Part shown: piece by piece, positions 1 through 7,015 of the stretch
Numbering within the stretch: the stretch's first letter is position 1
How the letters are laid out: each line of letters starts with the position of its first letter
NCBI GenBank assembly: GCA_946615785.1
Contig: CAMOIA010000021.1
Coordinates: 1 to 11,901 of the forward strand
Reading direction: 5' to 3'
DNA from: an uncultured Clostridia bacterium
Lineage (GTDB): Bacteria > Bacillota > Clostridia > Christensenellales > Aristaeellaceae
Length of the DNA stretch: 11,901 nt
The notes under the pieces: generated by a model
Told to the model about the DNA's origin: nothing
Seen by the model: only the letters and a program-made list of their open reading frames with translations
The model's database searches: none
Program-made: the position numbers and the translations under genes

Positions 1-165
1 ACCGTGTTCTCCGACGGCATCTGGAACATCGCCGAGGCCATGAACGGCATCAAGATGGTCGGCCTGCCCGAGCTTGCCGGTATGAACTACACCCTGGCGG
101 GCGTCAACATCGCCGCCGTCATCACCGCCATCCTCGCCAGCTTCAACAAAAAATCCAAAGCCTAA
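1..165 (+). CDS. C-terminal end of an unidentified, probably membrane, protein (5' truncated by window)
   Basis: The reading frame is open from base 1 and stops at TAA 163-165, leaving 54 residues. Codon use matches the next gene: GC-rich third positions, many GCC and ATC codons. The visible end has a moderately hydrophobic stretch, a hydrophobic helix of about 17 residues (GVNIAAVITAILASF) and a short basic tail (NKKSKA), the usual ending of a multi-pass transporter whose last helix precedes a positive cytoplasmic tail. The last segment loosely recalls the C-terminus of uracil/xanthine-type permeases, but 54 residues are too few for a family call. A perfect intrinsic terminator begins 13 bases after the stop, and a GH2 glycosidase follows. 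A sugar transporter would fit that context, but this is inference only. Confidence 0.6.
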   Translation, partial: TVFSDGIWNIAEAMNGIKMVGLPELAGMNYTLAGVNIAAVITAILASFNKKSKA

Positions 166-178
166 TCAAATCCATCAG

Positions 179-212
179 GGGCAGCGGTCTATAAAGGCTG
201 CTGCCCTTTTTT
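179..212 (+). terminator. Intrinsic terminator or attenuator between the partial gene and the GH2 gene
   Basis: GGGCAGC (179-185) pairs with GCTGCCC (200-206). The stem extends inward by four more pairs including G-U wobbles (186-189 with 196-199), leaving a 6-base loop (TATAAA), and is followed by six T (207-212). This is a textbook rho-independent terminator. It lies inside the 61-base gap between two co-directional genes, and the ribosome binding site of the next gene starts at 214. Confidence 0.9.
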
Positions 213-226
213 CAGGAGGACGGACT

Positions 227-2608
227 ATGAAAAACGTTCTGTTTCAGGACGGCTGGACCTGCCGGCATCTTGACGAAAACGGCGAAGGCACGCCCGTTCG
301 TATCCCCGACGACGCCATGCTGCGGGAAAAGCGCACCGAAGACGCGCTGGGCGGTCTGAATGTAAGCTGGTTTGAGGGCTTTGATTATCTGTACAAAAAA
401 AGCTTTTCACTCACAGACGCCGAAGTGAAAAAACACCATGTGCTGGAATTTGAAGGCGTTTACCGCTGTGCAACCGTCAGCATCAACGGGAAAGAAGCGG
501 CCTTCCGCCCCTATGGCTATACCAATTTCTATGTGGACTGCGACCCCTTTCTGCGGGATGGGGTCAACACGGTGGAGGTCGTCGCCCGGAACGCCGACCA
601 GCCCAATTCCCGCTGGTATTCCGGCGCGGGCATTTACCGGCCCGTCAGGATGTGGTCAGGCGACGCGGACGCGTACATCGAACTGAACGGCATTAAAATC
701 AGGACCCTTTCCCTTTCTCCCGCACAGATCGAAGTCAGCGTGGCCACCCACGGTGAGGGCGCTTTGCGCCTTGAGATCCTGGACGGAGAAAAGGTGATCG
801 CGAGCGCCGAAGGCGGCAAACGCCTTTTCACCCTCACCCTTCCCGGCGCCCTGCCCTGGAGCGTCGATCACCCGAAGCGCTATCAGTGCCGCGTCGCCTT
901 TCAGAATGACGAGGCGGTGGAAAGCTTTGGCCTGCGCACGCTTTCCTGGGGCAGCGACGGCTTCAGAATCAACGGCGAAAGGGTCATCCTCCGCGGTGCC
1001 TGTGTGCATCACGACAACGGCCTTCTTGGCGCCGCGTGCGATCCGGACGCGCTGGAAAGGCGCATCCGCATCCTGAAGGAAAACGGCTACAACGCCCTGC
1101 GTTCGGCCCATAACCCCTGCTCAAAGACCGCGCTTGAAATCTGCGACCGGCTGGGCATGCTGGTGATGGACGAGTACATCGACCACTGGTACATCCACAA
1201 AACCATGCATGATTACGTGGAATACTTCGACGCCTGGTGGAAGCAGGATCTGAAAGACATGGTGGACAAGGATTACTGCCATCCCTGCGTGATCCTGTAT
1301 TCCACCGGCAACGAGGTTGCGGAAACGGCGCAGCCCCGCGGCATTCAGCTCACGAAGGAAATGACGGAATACCTGCATTCCCTGGACGCAAGCCGCCCCG
1401 TGACCTGCGGCATCAATATTTTCTTCAATTTCCTCAACGCCATCGGCTTTGGCCAGTATTCCGATGAAAAGGCCGCCAAGGAAGCGGAGCGGAATGCCAG
1501 GGCCAAGGCAGAAGGCCGAAAAACGAAGGAAAGCGCCACCGGGTCCAAATTCTTCAACGACCTTGCGGGCATCATGGGAGCGGATTTCATGAAGATCGGC
1601 GCGACGCTGCACGGCAGCGACGTGCACACCCGCGAAGCCTTCGCGAACATGGACATCGCCGGGTACAATTACGGTGAAAAGCGCTATCGGAAAGACCTGA
1701 AAAAGTATCCCGGCCGCCTGATCCTCGGCAGCGAAACCTTCTGCTTCGACGCCTACAAATTCTGGGAGCTGGCCAAGAAAGAGCCCCGCCTGATCGGCGA
1801 TTTTGTCTGGTCCGGATTCGATTACCTGGGCGAAGTGGGCGTCGGCAGCTGGGAATACGCGGATTACGCGCCGCGCTTTGACAACGGCCTGGGCTGGATC
1901 AGCGCGGGCTCCGGGCGCATCGACCTGACCGGCAAGCCGCTTGGCGAAGCGCTGTATACCAAAGTGGCCTTCGAACTGGAGAAAGGGCCGTACATCGCCG
2001 TCCGTCCGCTCTGCCACGAGGGCAAACACTCCCCTTCCGCCTGGAAAATGACCAACGCCATGCCGTCCTGGAGCTGGCGGGGATATGAAGGCAGAAAGGC
2101 CCACGTCGAGGTATACGCAAGGGCAGTCAGCGTGGAGCTGAAGGTCAACGGCGTCTCCAAAGGGAAAAAGCCCATGGGCAAAAACTGCGTGTTCACCTTC
2201 CATGTGCCCTATGAAAACGGCACCATCGAGGCCGTCAGTTTCGACGAAGGCGGAAACGTGATCGGAAAGACCATGCTCGCAACTGCCGGAGACGAAACCG
2301 TTCTTCGCGCGGTTCCGGAGGAAAGCAGCGTCAAAAAAGGCCATCTCGCCTTTGTCAGGCTGCAGTTCACGGATTCAAAGGGCGTTGTGAAGCCTGCCGA
2401 ACGGGACACCCTGCATGTGAACGTGAAGGGCGGAACCCTCTGCGCCCTGGGCAGCGCCTGCCCGTTTTACACGCACAGCTACCTGGATTCCAAATGTGAA
2501 ACGTATTACGGCGAAGCACTCGCCATCGTGCGGATCGAATCGGACACGGTGATCGAGGTCACCAGCGGCAAGGGTTCCTGCAAGGCGCACATCGCCTGCA
2601 TCGGCTGA
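227..2608 (+). CDS. Glycoside hydrolase family 2 protein, beta-galactosidase type, cytoplasmic
   Basis: This 793-residue retaining glycosidase probably removes terminal beta-linked galactose or a related sugar from imported oligosaccharides. Order of domains: N-terminal jelly-roll sugar-binding domain (about 1-150, with the GH2 motif SRWYSGAGIYRPV near 128-140), immunoglobulin-like domain (about 150-240), TIM barrel (about 242-560), DUF4982-like domain (about 615-685) and a C-terminal Ig-like domain (about 690-793). The expected acid/base is E363 in GNE, and the expected nucleophile is E503 in LGSETF. The barrel entry reads LRGACVHHDNG and the NALRSAHNP motif is present. There is no signal peptide, so it acts in the cytoplasm. 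The start ATG has AGGAGGA (214-220) six bases upstream. I do not see the N-x-K motif typical of beta-glucuronidases, so beta-galactosidase is preferred, but the substrate is not proven. Residues about 403-447 form a charged insertion. No own promoter is visible. Confidence 0.9.
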   Translation: MKNVLFQDGWTCRHLDENGEGTPVRIPDDAMLREKRTEDALGGLNVSWFEGFDYLYKKSFSLTDAEVKKHHVLEFEGVYRCATVSINGKEAAFRPYGYTNFYVDCDPFLRDGVNTVEVVARNADQPNSRWYSGAGIYRPVRMWSGDADAYIELNGIKIRTLSLSPAQIEVSVATHGEGALRLEILDGEKVIASAEGGKRLFTLTLPGALPWSVDHPKRYQCRVAFQNDEAVESFGLRTLSWGSDGFRINGERVILRGACVHHDNGLLGAACDPDALERRIRILKENGYNALRSAHNPCSKTALEICDRLGMLVMDEYIDHWYIHKTMHDYVEYFDAWWKQDLKDMVDKDYCHPCVILYSTGNEVAETAQPRGIQLTKEMTEYLHSLDASRPVTCGINIFFNFLNAIGFGQYSDEKAAKEAERNARAKAEGRKTKESATGSKFFNDLAGIMGADFMKIGATLHGSDVHTREAFANMDIAGYNYGEKRYRKDLKKYPGRLILGSETFCFDAYKFWELAKKEPRLIGDFVWSGFDYLGEVGVGSWEYADYAPRFDNGLGWISAGSGRIDLTGKPLGEALYTKVAFELEKGPYIAVRPLCHEGKHSPSAWKMTNAMPSWSWRGYEGRKAHVEVYARAVSVELKVNGVSKGKKPMGKNCVFTFHVPYENGTIEAVSFDEGGNVIGKTMLATAGDETVLRAVPEESSVKKGHLAFVRLQFTDSKGVVKPAERDTLHVNVKGGTLCALGSACPFYTHSYLDSKCETYYGEALAIVRIESDTVIEVTSGKGSCKAHIACIG

Positions 2609-2627
2609 CGGCTTTTGCCTGAAAAAG

Positions 2628-2670
2628 AATCGGCCCATGGGAAACCGTTTTCCCCATGGGCCGATTTTTT
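2628..2670. terminator. Bidirectional intrinsic terminator between convergent genes
   Basis: A 12-bp perfect stem (2630-2641 with 2653-2664; arm TCGGCCCATGGG) extends to 14 bp with flanking A-T pairs and encloses an 11-base loop. On the + strand it is followed by TTTTTT (2665-2670) and ends the GH2 transcript. Read on the - strand it is followed by ATTCTTTTTC (complement of 2620-2629), so it can also stop the convergent deacetylase transcript. I see no better terminator between 2671 and 2784. That stretch holds only a weak hairpin (GGGAC-CTGCA-GTCCC) without a T-run. Confidence 0.9.
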
Positions 2671-2784
2671 GTGCCGCCGTTTTGTGAAGCGCAGGCCGGG
2701 TTCCCCTTTCGTATCGTCCGGGACCTGCAGTCCCCGGCGCGGCCGCCCGGGAATGCTCCGGAACCCTCCGGCGCACGCCCGTCT

Positions 2785-3984
2785 TTATTCTTCCGGATCC
2801 TCCCGCACTTCATAGGAAATGTTTTCAAAAAAGTCGTCCTTGAACCTGTCCTCGCCCACAAGCGACCGGTACAGCCCGAACAGCGTGCAGGGCACGTTGC
2901 CGGTATCCCGCACAGCGTAGCGTCCGCCCAACTGGCTCTGGTGGCAGTTGAAGGATTCCTTCGCGACCTCCAGCCCCGTTCTTCCTCCAAAGGCGGAAAG
3001 CGGCGTGTCCCATTTCATTTCGATCACATTTTCGGGATACAGGTGCAAATAGAGCTTCGGCACGTCCCAGGTGCCGTAGAGCTTTGCGGATTCCGGAAAT
3101 TTGTTTTCGTCCGCCGCCCATTTGAGCGCCTTGACGCACAGATCCGCGCACACCTTGTGCCCGCCGTGGCCGTATTCGCCGCCCTTGTCATGGGTGAGCA
3201 CCACGTCCGGCTTATACTGCCGGTACCAGGACGTGAACAGCTTCTGCAGCCGGGTTTCGTTCCAGAGCTGATACTGCGATTTCAGGCTGCCGGAATACTT
3301 GTCCGGCATGCCGCCCCACACAGGATAGGTGCGAACGCCGGACGTCCACAGGCAATCGAGCAATTCGATGCGCCGGTAGGGCATGGCCGGTACAAGGACG
3401 CAGACGAGCACGTCCATTTTCATTTGCCCCGCGTAGGTCGCAAGCGCCCCGCCGAACCAGAGGATTTCGTCGTCCGGATGGCAGGCGACGAGCATCAGAT
3501 CGGCCTTTTCCACCGTCGGCTGCCAGATCTGCACCCAGGCAGGCAGGCTTCCCGGCGTGTAAACGTGTATTTCCGCCACCCTGACCTCTCTGCCCGTTTC
3601 CAGCGGCAGCACGCGGAAATGGGAGGATGGCTCAGAAAGCGCAAGCGTGTCGTTATAATAGCTGTGCGGGCTCACGTCCTGGGTCTGCCATTCCCCGTTC
3701 CGCTCCACCTGGATCTGCCAGGGGTACGCGTTTTCGTACCACTGCAGGTACACATAGGCCGCCTCCGTGCCCTCCGGCAGGGTGATTTCCAGATACGCCC
3801 CCCGCCCGCTGCCGCCGGACCAGGCGGTGCGGACGCTGCGGTCGCGGCATTTGTTCAGGCTGTTTTTCCCGGTGCCGCAGGTGATCCGGCAGCTTTCCGT
3901 CACCTCCACCGCCTCGTCCGCAAGGACGCACAAAGATGCGAAGAGCGCAAGGAAAAGCGCAAGCACAAACACGGTTTTTTTCAT
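2785..3984 (-). CDS. Exported PIG-L/LmbE-family deacetylase with N-terminal discoidin-like domain
   Basis: The protein has 399 residues from the chosen ATG. Residues 1-22 form a signal peptide (basic MKK, hydrophobic core, cleavage likely after VLA). Residues about 30-145 look like an F5/8 type C (discoidin-like) beta-sandwich, with the pattern CRDRSVRTAWSGGSGRGAYLE and a late VAEIHVYTPG strand. Residues about 160-350 are the PIG-L/LmbE catalytic fold. The signature HPDDE is at 169-173 and the second metal motif HGGH at 273-276. In this family the His and Asp of the first motif and a His of the second bind zinc and remove acetyl groups from N-acetyl sugars such as GlcNAc conjugates. Secretion suggests a wall, glycan or glycolipid substrate outside the membrane rather than cytoplasmic thiol synthesis (inference). 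GGAGG (complement of 3990-3994) fixes the start. A TTG six codons upstream, preceding that site, is rejected. Confidence 0.87.
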   Translation of the reverse strand: MKKTVFVLALFLALFASLCVLADEAVEVTESCRITCGTGKNSLNKCRDRSVRTAWSGGSGRGAYLEITLPEGTEAAYVYLQWYENAYPWQIQVERNGEWQTQDVSPHSYYNDTLALSEPSSHFRVLPLETGREVRVAEIHVYTPGSLPAWVQIWQPTVEKADLMLVACHPDDEILWFGGALATYAGQMKMDVLVCVLVPAMPYRRIELLDCLWTSGVRTYPVWGGMPDKYSGSLKSQYQLWNETRLQKLFTSWYRQYKPDVVLTHDKGGEYGHGGHKVCADLCVKALKWAADENKFPESAKLYGTWDVPKLYLHLYPENVIEMKWDTPLSAFGGRTGLEVAKESFNCHQSQLGGRYAVRDTGNVPCTLFGLYRSLVGEDRFKDDFFENISYEVREDPEE

Positions 3985-4080
3985 TCCAGCCTCCGGTATC
4001 AAAAACTCTCTTTCCCATTATACGGCCTTTTTGCCCGCTTGCAAGATGCCGCCCGCATTTTCCTTCCGTCGTCCCCATTC

Positions 4081-4111
4081 ATAAAAACAGCTCCGGGAAC
4101 ATGCCCGGAGC
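4081..4111 (-). terminator. Intrinsic terminator of the rubrerythrin gene
   Basis: On the - strand an 8-bp stem (GCTCCGGG pairing with CCCGGAGC, complement of 4090-4111) has a six-base loop and is followed by TGTTTTTAT. It starts 23 bases after the rubrerythrin stop codon. The + strand side has only a short TTTT, so it works best in the - direction. Confidence 0.85.
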
Positions 4112-4134
4112 CGGTTTTGTCGGAGGAAAAGAAA

Positions 4135-4668
4135 TCAGTAGTTTTCGGCCGTCACTTCGAAATAGGACTGCGGATGGTTGCAGACGGGGCAGACCGCGGG
4201 GGCCTTGGTGCCGACCACGATGTGACCGCAGTTGCGGCATTCCCAGATCTTGACCTCGCTCTTTTCAAACACTTCCTTCATTTCCACGTTGCGAAGCAGA
4301 GCGCGGTAACGCTCCTCATGGCGCTTTTCAATGGCGGCCACGGCGCGGAATTTGAAGGCGAGCTGCTTGAAGCCTTCTTCTTCGGCTTCCCTGGCAAAGG
4401 TCTCGTACATATCGGTCCATTCGTAGTTTTCACCGTCCGCGGCGGCTGCGAGGTTGGCCGCGGTGTCGCCGATGCCGCCCAGTTCCTTGAACCAAAGCTT
4501 GGCGTGTTCTTTTTCATTTTCGGCAGTCTTGAGGAAAATCTCCGCGATCTGCTCAAAGCCTTCCTTCTTGGCGACGGAAGCAAAATAGGTGTATTTGTTC
4601 CTGGCCTGGCTTTCGCCGGCAAACGCGGTCATCAGGTTTTTTTCAGTCTTGCTGCCTTTCAGTTCCAT
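4135..4668 (-). CDS. rbr: Rubrerythrin
   Basis: This non-haem di-iron peroxidase reduces hydrogen peroxide in the cytoplasm of anaerobes, taking electrons from rubredoxin and NADH-linked reductases. At 177 residues it has the usual family length. The N-terminal ferritin-like four-helix bundle supplies iron ligands: E19 in FAGES, E52 and H55 in ENEKEH, then the AREAEEEG segment and the EKRHEERY motif of the second half. The C-terminal rubredoxin-like domain has four cysteines binding one iron: C144, C147, C160 and C163 (CRNCG and CPVCN). GGGAGGA lies about eight bases before the chosen ATG. An upstream in-frame start (12 codons longer) lacks a ribosome binding site and is dropped. It is a single-gene transcript with its own promoter (4716-4745) and terminator. 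No PerR-type operator was identified. Confidence 0.96.
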   Translation of the reverse strand: MELKGSKTEKNLMTAFAGESQARNKYTYFASVAKKEGFEQIAEIFLKTAENEKEHAKLWFKELGGIGDTAANLAAAADGENYEWTDMYETFAREAEEEGFKQLAFKFRAVAAIEKRHEERYRALLRNVEMKEVFEKSEVKIWECRNCGHIVVGTKAPAVCPVCNHPQSYFEVTAENY

Positions 4669-4715
4669 AACATATTCCTCCCTTTTGATATCGCTTGATC
4701 TCACTATCCGCGCTC

Positions 4716-4745
4716 ATTGTAACATGCGCAGGAAAGAGTTGACAA
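4716..4745 (-). promoter_or_regulatory. Sigma-A-type promoter of the rubrerythrin gene
   Basis: On the - strand: -35 TTGTCA (complement of 4740-4745), 18-base spacer ending in TGT, and -10 TACAAT (complement of 4716-4721), giving an extended -10. The predicted start of transcription is near 4709, leaving a leader of about 40 bases before the ATG. Confidence 0.8.
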
Positions 4746-4788
4746 GTCTAACCTTTGCGCCCGGCAAACCATATACCGCCGCTGCCCG

Positions 4789-5988
4789 TCAGTCCACGGC
4801 TTTGCGCGGAATCGCGTACAGCTCGCGGCTGCTGTTGAGGATCATCGCGTAATCGCCCTGAATGCCGACGTACCAGAAACAGGGAACGCCGATCAGGTCC
4901 TCCCCGATGTTTTGGCGGCTCGCAAGAAAGGTCTGCGTCATTTCATCCGGGATCACCGGGAAAGCGCAGCGCACGCTGTCCATCTGCCGGCCGAAAAACA
5001 GATATTTGGTCTGCATCCACCCTTCCAGGTCGCTTCCGATGCGCACAAGCGACCAGCTGCCCTGCCAGGAAAGCACCTCCACGGGGGTGCGGTTGTAAAA
5101 CTTGCCGAGCGAACGGCTGGTTTCATCCGGCAGCGAGCGCAGATTGAGCGATTCCGTGGGCCTTGGATTGTTCACCACCGCCCATCCGGCGCGGTCGATA
5201 TGATCGCCCGCTTCCTCAAACGTGCCCGGCAGCGTCGCAAATTCTGCGGTGAAAAGGTCCAGCCAGGGGAACTGCCCGAACACCGTGCCCTCGCTGCTGT
5301 TCATCGACGCGGCATTCATGTCCCAAATGCCCCAGGTTTCCGTCTGATACTGCACCTTTCCTTCCAAAAGCACCTGCTTGAGCTGCCAGGTGCCGTCCTG
5401 TTTCCGAAGGAAAATGGCACCGCGCCCGTCAGCGGACGAAAAGGCCATGCGTCCGCTCCCGCAGCTTTCGGTCTGAAGCGTCCAGCCTTCCGGCAGCGGC
5501 AGGGACGCGTTCGTTTTGTAATAACCGTATTCGTTTCGTTTTGAAACCAGCACGCGCATCCCGTCGTCCAGCGCCGTCAGACCGTCCATATACACTTCGG
5601 CCCACACCGCCTCCCCTTCCGCGGACAGCTTCTCCATATCCAGCCCTTCCGGGGCCAGGAACAGCACCTGGTCGCCGTCAAAGGCGAGCAGGTCTTCCAT
5701 CCCGCCCGCGCGAAGCTTTTCCGCAAAGGCCTCCGTGACCGGCACGGGCATCCACTCCTGCAAATCAGAGGAAGGAAGGCTTTCCCTCCGGATGTACAGA
5801 AGGCCGTTGACAAGGCGCGTCCAGACGGCGACGGTCCCGTCCCCTTCCTCAAAAGACGCGCGCAGCGTCCAGCCCGGATACCGGCGCGAAAGATCATCCT
5901 GCGCAAAGGCCATGGACGCGATCAGCACAAGCGAAAGCACGATAAGCGCCGCGCTGAGAAAGAATGCGCGTGTTTGATTTTTCAGCAT
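4789..5988 (-). CDS. Exported protein of unknown function with C-terminal SH3-like domain
   Basis: The protein has 399 residues. Residues 1-29 form a signal peptide with cleavage likely after AFA. The mature part (30-260) is acidic and rich in aromatic and beta-strand pattern segments, with no family I recognise. Residues about 268-333 match the bacterial SH3 (SH3b/YgiM-like) pattern: NLRSLPDETSRSLG, then a turn, VEVLSWQGSWSLVRI and GWMQTKYL. Such domains bind peptidoglycan or cell-wall peptides, so a wall-associated role outside the membrane is likely. A further segment of about 65 residues with two aromatic-rich stretches follows. The start ATG has GGGAGG eight bases upstream (complement of 5997-6002). 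The gene is divergent from the MscS gene and has its own promoter. No clear terminator is seen between its stop and the rubrerythrin promoter. Confidence 0.8.
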   Translation of the reverse strand: MLKNQTRAFFLSAALIVLSLVLIASMAFAQDDLSRRYPGWTLRASFEEGDGTVAVWTRLVNGLLYIRRESLPSSDLQEWMPVPVTEAFAEKLRAGGMEDLLAFDGDQVLFLAPEGLDMEKLSAEGEAVWAEVYMDGLTALDDGMRVLVSKRNEYGYYKTNASLPLPEGWTLQTESCGSGRMAFSSADGRGAIFLRKQDGTWQLKQVLLEGKVQYQTETWGIWDMNAASMNSSEGTVFGQFPWLDLFTAEFATLPGTFEEAGDHIDRAGWAVVNNPRPTESLNLRSLPDETSRSLGKFYNRTPVEVLSWQGSWSLVRIGSDLEGWMQTKYLFFGRQMDSVRCAFPVIPDEMTQTFLASRQNIGEDLIGVPCFWYVGIQGDYAMILNSSRELYAIPRKAVD

Positions 5989-6011
5989 GAACCCCGCCTC
6001 CCATCGCGCAT

Positions 6012-6040
6012 ATCATACCATAAATCTGCCGGAAAGAAAA
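6012..6040 (-). promoter_or_regulatory. Probable promoter of the SH3-domain protein gene (extended -10, poor -35)
   Basis: On the - strand TGG-TATGAT (-10 is the complement of 6012-6017, with TGG at 6018-6020) lies 23 bases before the start codon. The hexamer at 17-base spacing is TTTTCT, a poor -35, so the promoter would rely on the TGn extension. The leader is only about 17 bases, just enough to hold the ribosome binding site. Confidence 0.6.
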
Positions 6041-6074
6041 GAGGAGCGGCACTCCGGCGCAGGGTTTCAAGGCA

Positions 6075-6102
6075 TTGACAAGGCGTTTCATTCTGGTACA
6101 AT
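6075..6102 (+). promoter_or_regulatory. Strong sigma-A-type promoter of the MscS gene
   Basis: A consensus -35 TTGACA (6075-6080), 16-base spacer ending TGG, and -10 TACAAT (6097-6102) give an extended -10. Transcription should start near 6109, giving a leader of about 25 bases that contains AAAGGAGGG (6121-6129). Confidence 0.85.
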
Positions 6103-6133
6103 GAACGCATAACCATACAAAAAGGAGGGCCGT

Positions 6134-6955
6134 ATGTCCACAGAAACCATGGCTGCGGAAATGACTGAATATATCGGCATCCTCCAGGGGCTCACCTGGC
6201 AGCAGGGCCTGAAGGCGCTGCTCATCCTTGTGATCGGCTTTGTCGTTTCCCGGGTCCTGCTGCATTCCTTTTCAAAGCTGCTTGGTAAAAGCAAAACGGT
6301 GCCAAAGACCCTGCACGGGACGCTCAGGACCGCCATGCGGATCGTGATCGATCTTCTGGTGGTGATGACCGCCGCCAACTCCGTCGGCATTCCCATCACC
6401 GCGTTTGTGGCGCTCTTTTCCGTCGTTACGCTTGCCGTCAGCCTGTCGCTGCAGGGTCTGCTCTCGAACCTCGCCGGCAGCTTCATCATCCTGATCAGCC
6501 AGCCGATCGCGGTGGACGATTTTATCGAGCTGGACGGACTCAGCGGCACGGTCAGGGAAATCAGGATGATGTACACAAAGCTTGAGGCGCCGGACGGACG
6601 GACATTTTACATTCCCAACAGCCGCATCTACACCGTGAACCTGATCAACTATAACCAGATGGGCCGCCGCAGGGTGGAAGTGGACGTAAACGCCTCCTAC
6701 GACGCGCACCCGGAAACGGTGCGAAAGGCCATTCTTGAGGCCGTGAACGCCACCGGCTGCGCCCTGGACACCCCGGCCCCGACCGTTTTGCTGCTCGGCT
6801 ACGGAGACAGCGCCATCCAGTACCGCGCGATGTTCTGGTGCACGACTTCGTCCTTTTTTACCGCCAAATTCGTGTTTACAGAACGCCTGTACGACACCTT
6901 TAAGCAAAACGGCGTACAGATGACCTACCCGCACGTCAACGTGCACATGCAGTAG
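6134..6955 (+). CDS. mscS: MscS-family small-conductance mechanosensitive channel
   Basis: This 273-residue protein opens in the cytoplasmic membrane when tension rises, releasing solutes on osmotic downshock; the family works as a homoheptamer. Helices: TM1 about 24-45, TM2 about 66-88, and the pore-lining TM3 about 90-122 with SLQGLLSNLAGSFIILISQP matching the family signature. Next come the beta-domain motif GTVREIRMMYTKLEAPDGRT, then IPNSRI and INYNQMGRR, and the C-terminal alpha/beta vestibule domain ending near 272. The length is close to the minimal E. coli type. The usual VGD after the pore helix reads VDD here (127-129). The start ATG lies four bases after AAAGGAGGG (6121-6129) and follows a strong promoter. 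It is a single-gene transcript, convergent with the substrate-binding protein gene. Confidence 0.94.
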   Translation: MSTETMAAEMTEYIGILQGLTWQQGLKALLILVIGFVVSRVLLHSFSKLLGKSKTVPKTLHGTLRTAMRIVIDLLVVMTAANSVGIPITAFVALFSVVTLAVSLSLQGLLSNLAGSFIILISQPIAVDDFIELDGLSGTVREIRMMYTKLEAPDGRTFYIPNSRIYTVNLINYNQMGRRRVEVDVNASYDAHPETVRKAILEAVNATGCALDTPAPTVLLLGYGDSAIQYRAMFWCTTSSFFTAKFVFTERLYDTFKQNGVQMTYPHVNVHMQ

Positions 6956-6964
6956 GCAGGGCGC

Positions 6965-6992
6965 AAAAAAGGAGAGCCGCTTCAGACGGCTC
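6965..6992 (-). terminator. Intrinsic terminator of the substrate-binding protein gene
   Basis: GAGCCG (6974-6979) and CGGCTC (6987-6992) form a 6-bp stem with a 7-base loop. Read on the - strand the stem is followed by TCC and TTTTTT (complement of 6965-6970). On the + strand only C-rich sequence follows, so this hairpin serves the - strand gene. It is the only hairpin I see for the convergent MscS transcript as well. Confidence 0.8.
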
Positions 6993-7015
6993 CCCCGCAT
7001 GCACTGTAACCTTGG

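Noticed and set aside
1121..2344. A 407-codon antisense frame inside the GH2 gene
   Set aside because: It lies opposite the catalytic barrel, whose motifs (GNE, SETF) are intact. No start signal and no domain pattern are visible.
3985..4002. Upstream TTG start adding six residues to the deacetylase
   Set aside because: It precedes the GGAGG site that serves the ATG at 3982-3984 and would extend the front of the signal peptide.
2656..4698. A 680-codon open frame on the + strand running across the deacetylase and rubrerythrin genes
   Set aside because: It is antisense to two clearly recognised genes, has no ribosome binding site and no family resemblance, and it runs through a terminator and two signal-peptide regions. 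Long antisense frames are expected in GC-rich DNA with GC-biased third positions.
4739..4775. + strand TTGACA at 4739-4744 as a promoter
   Set aside because: It is the complement side of the rubrerythrin -35. There is no -10 at 16-18 bases and no + strand gene follows.
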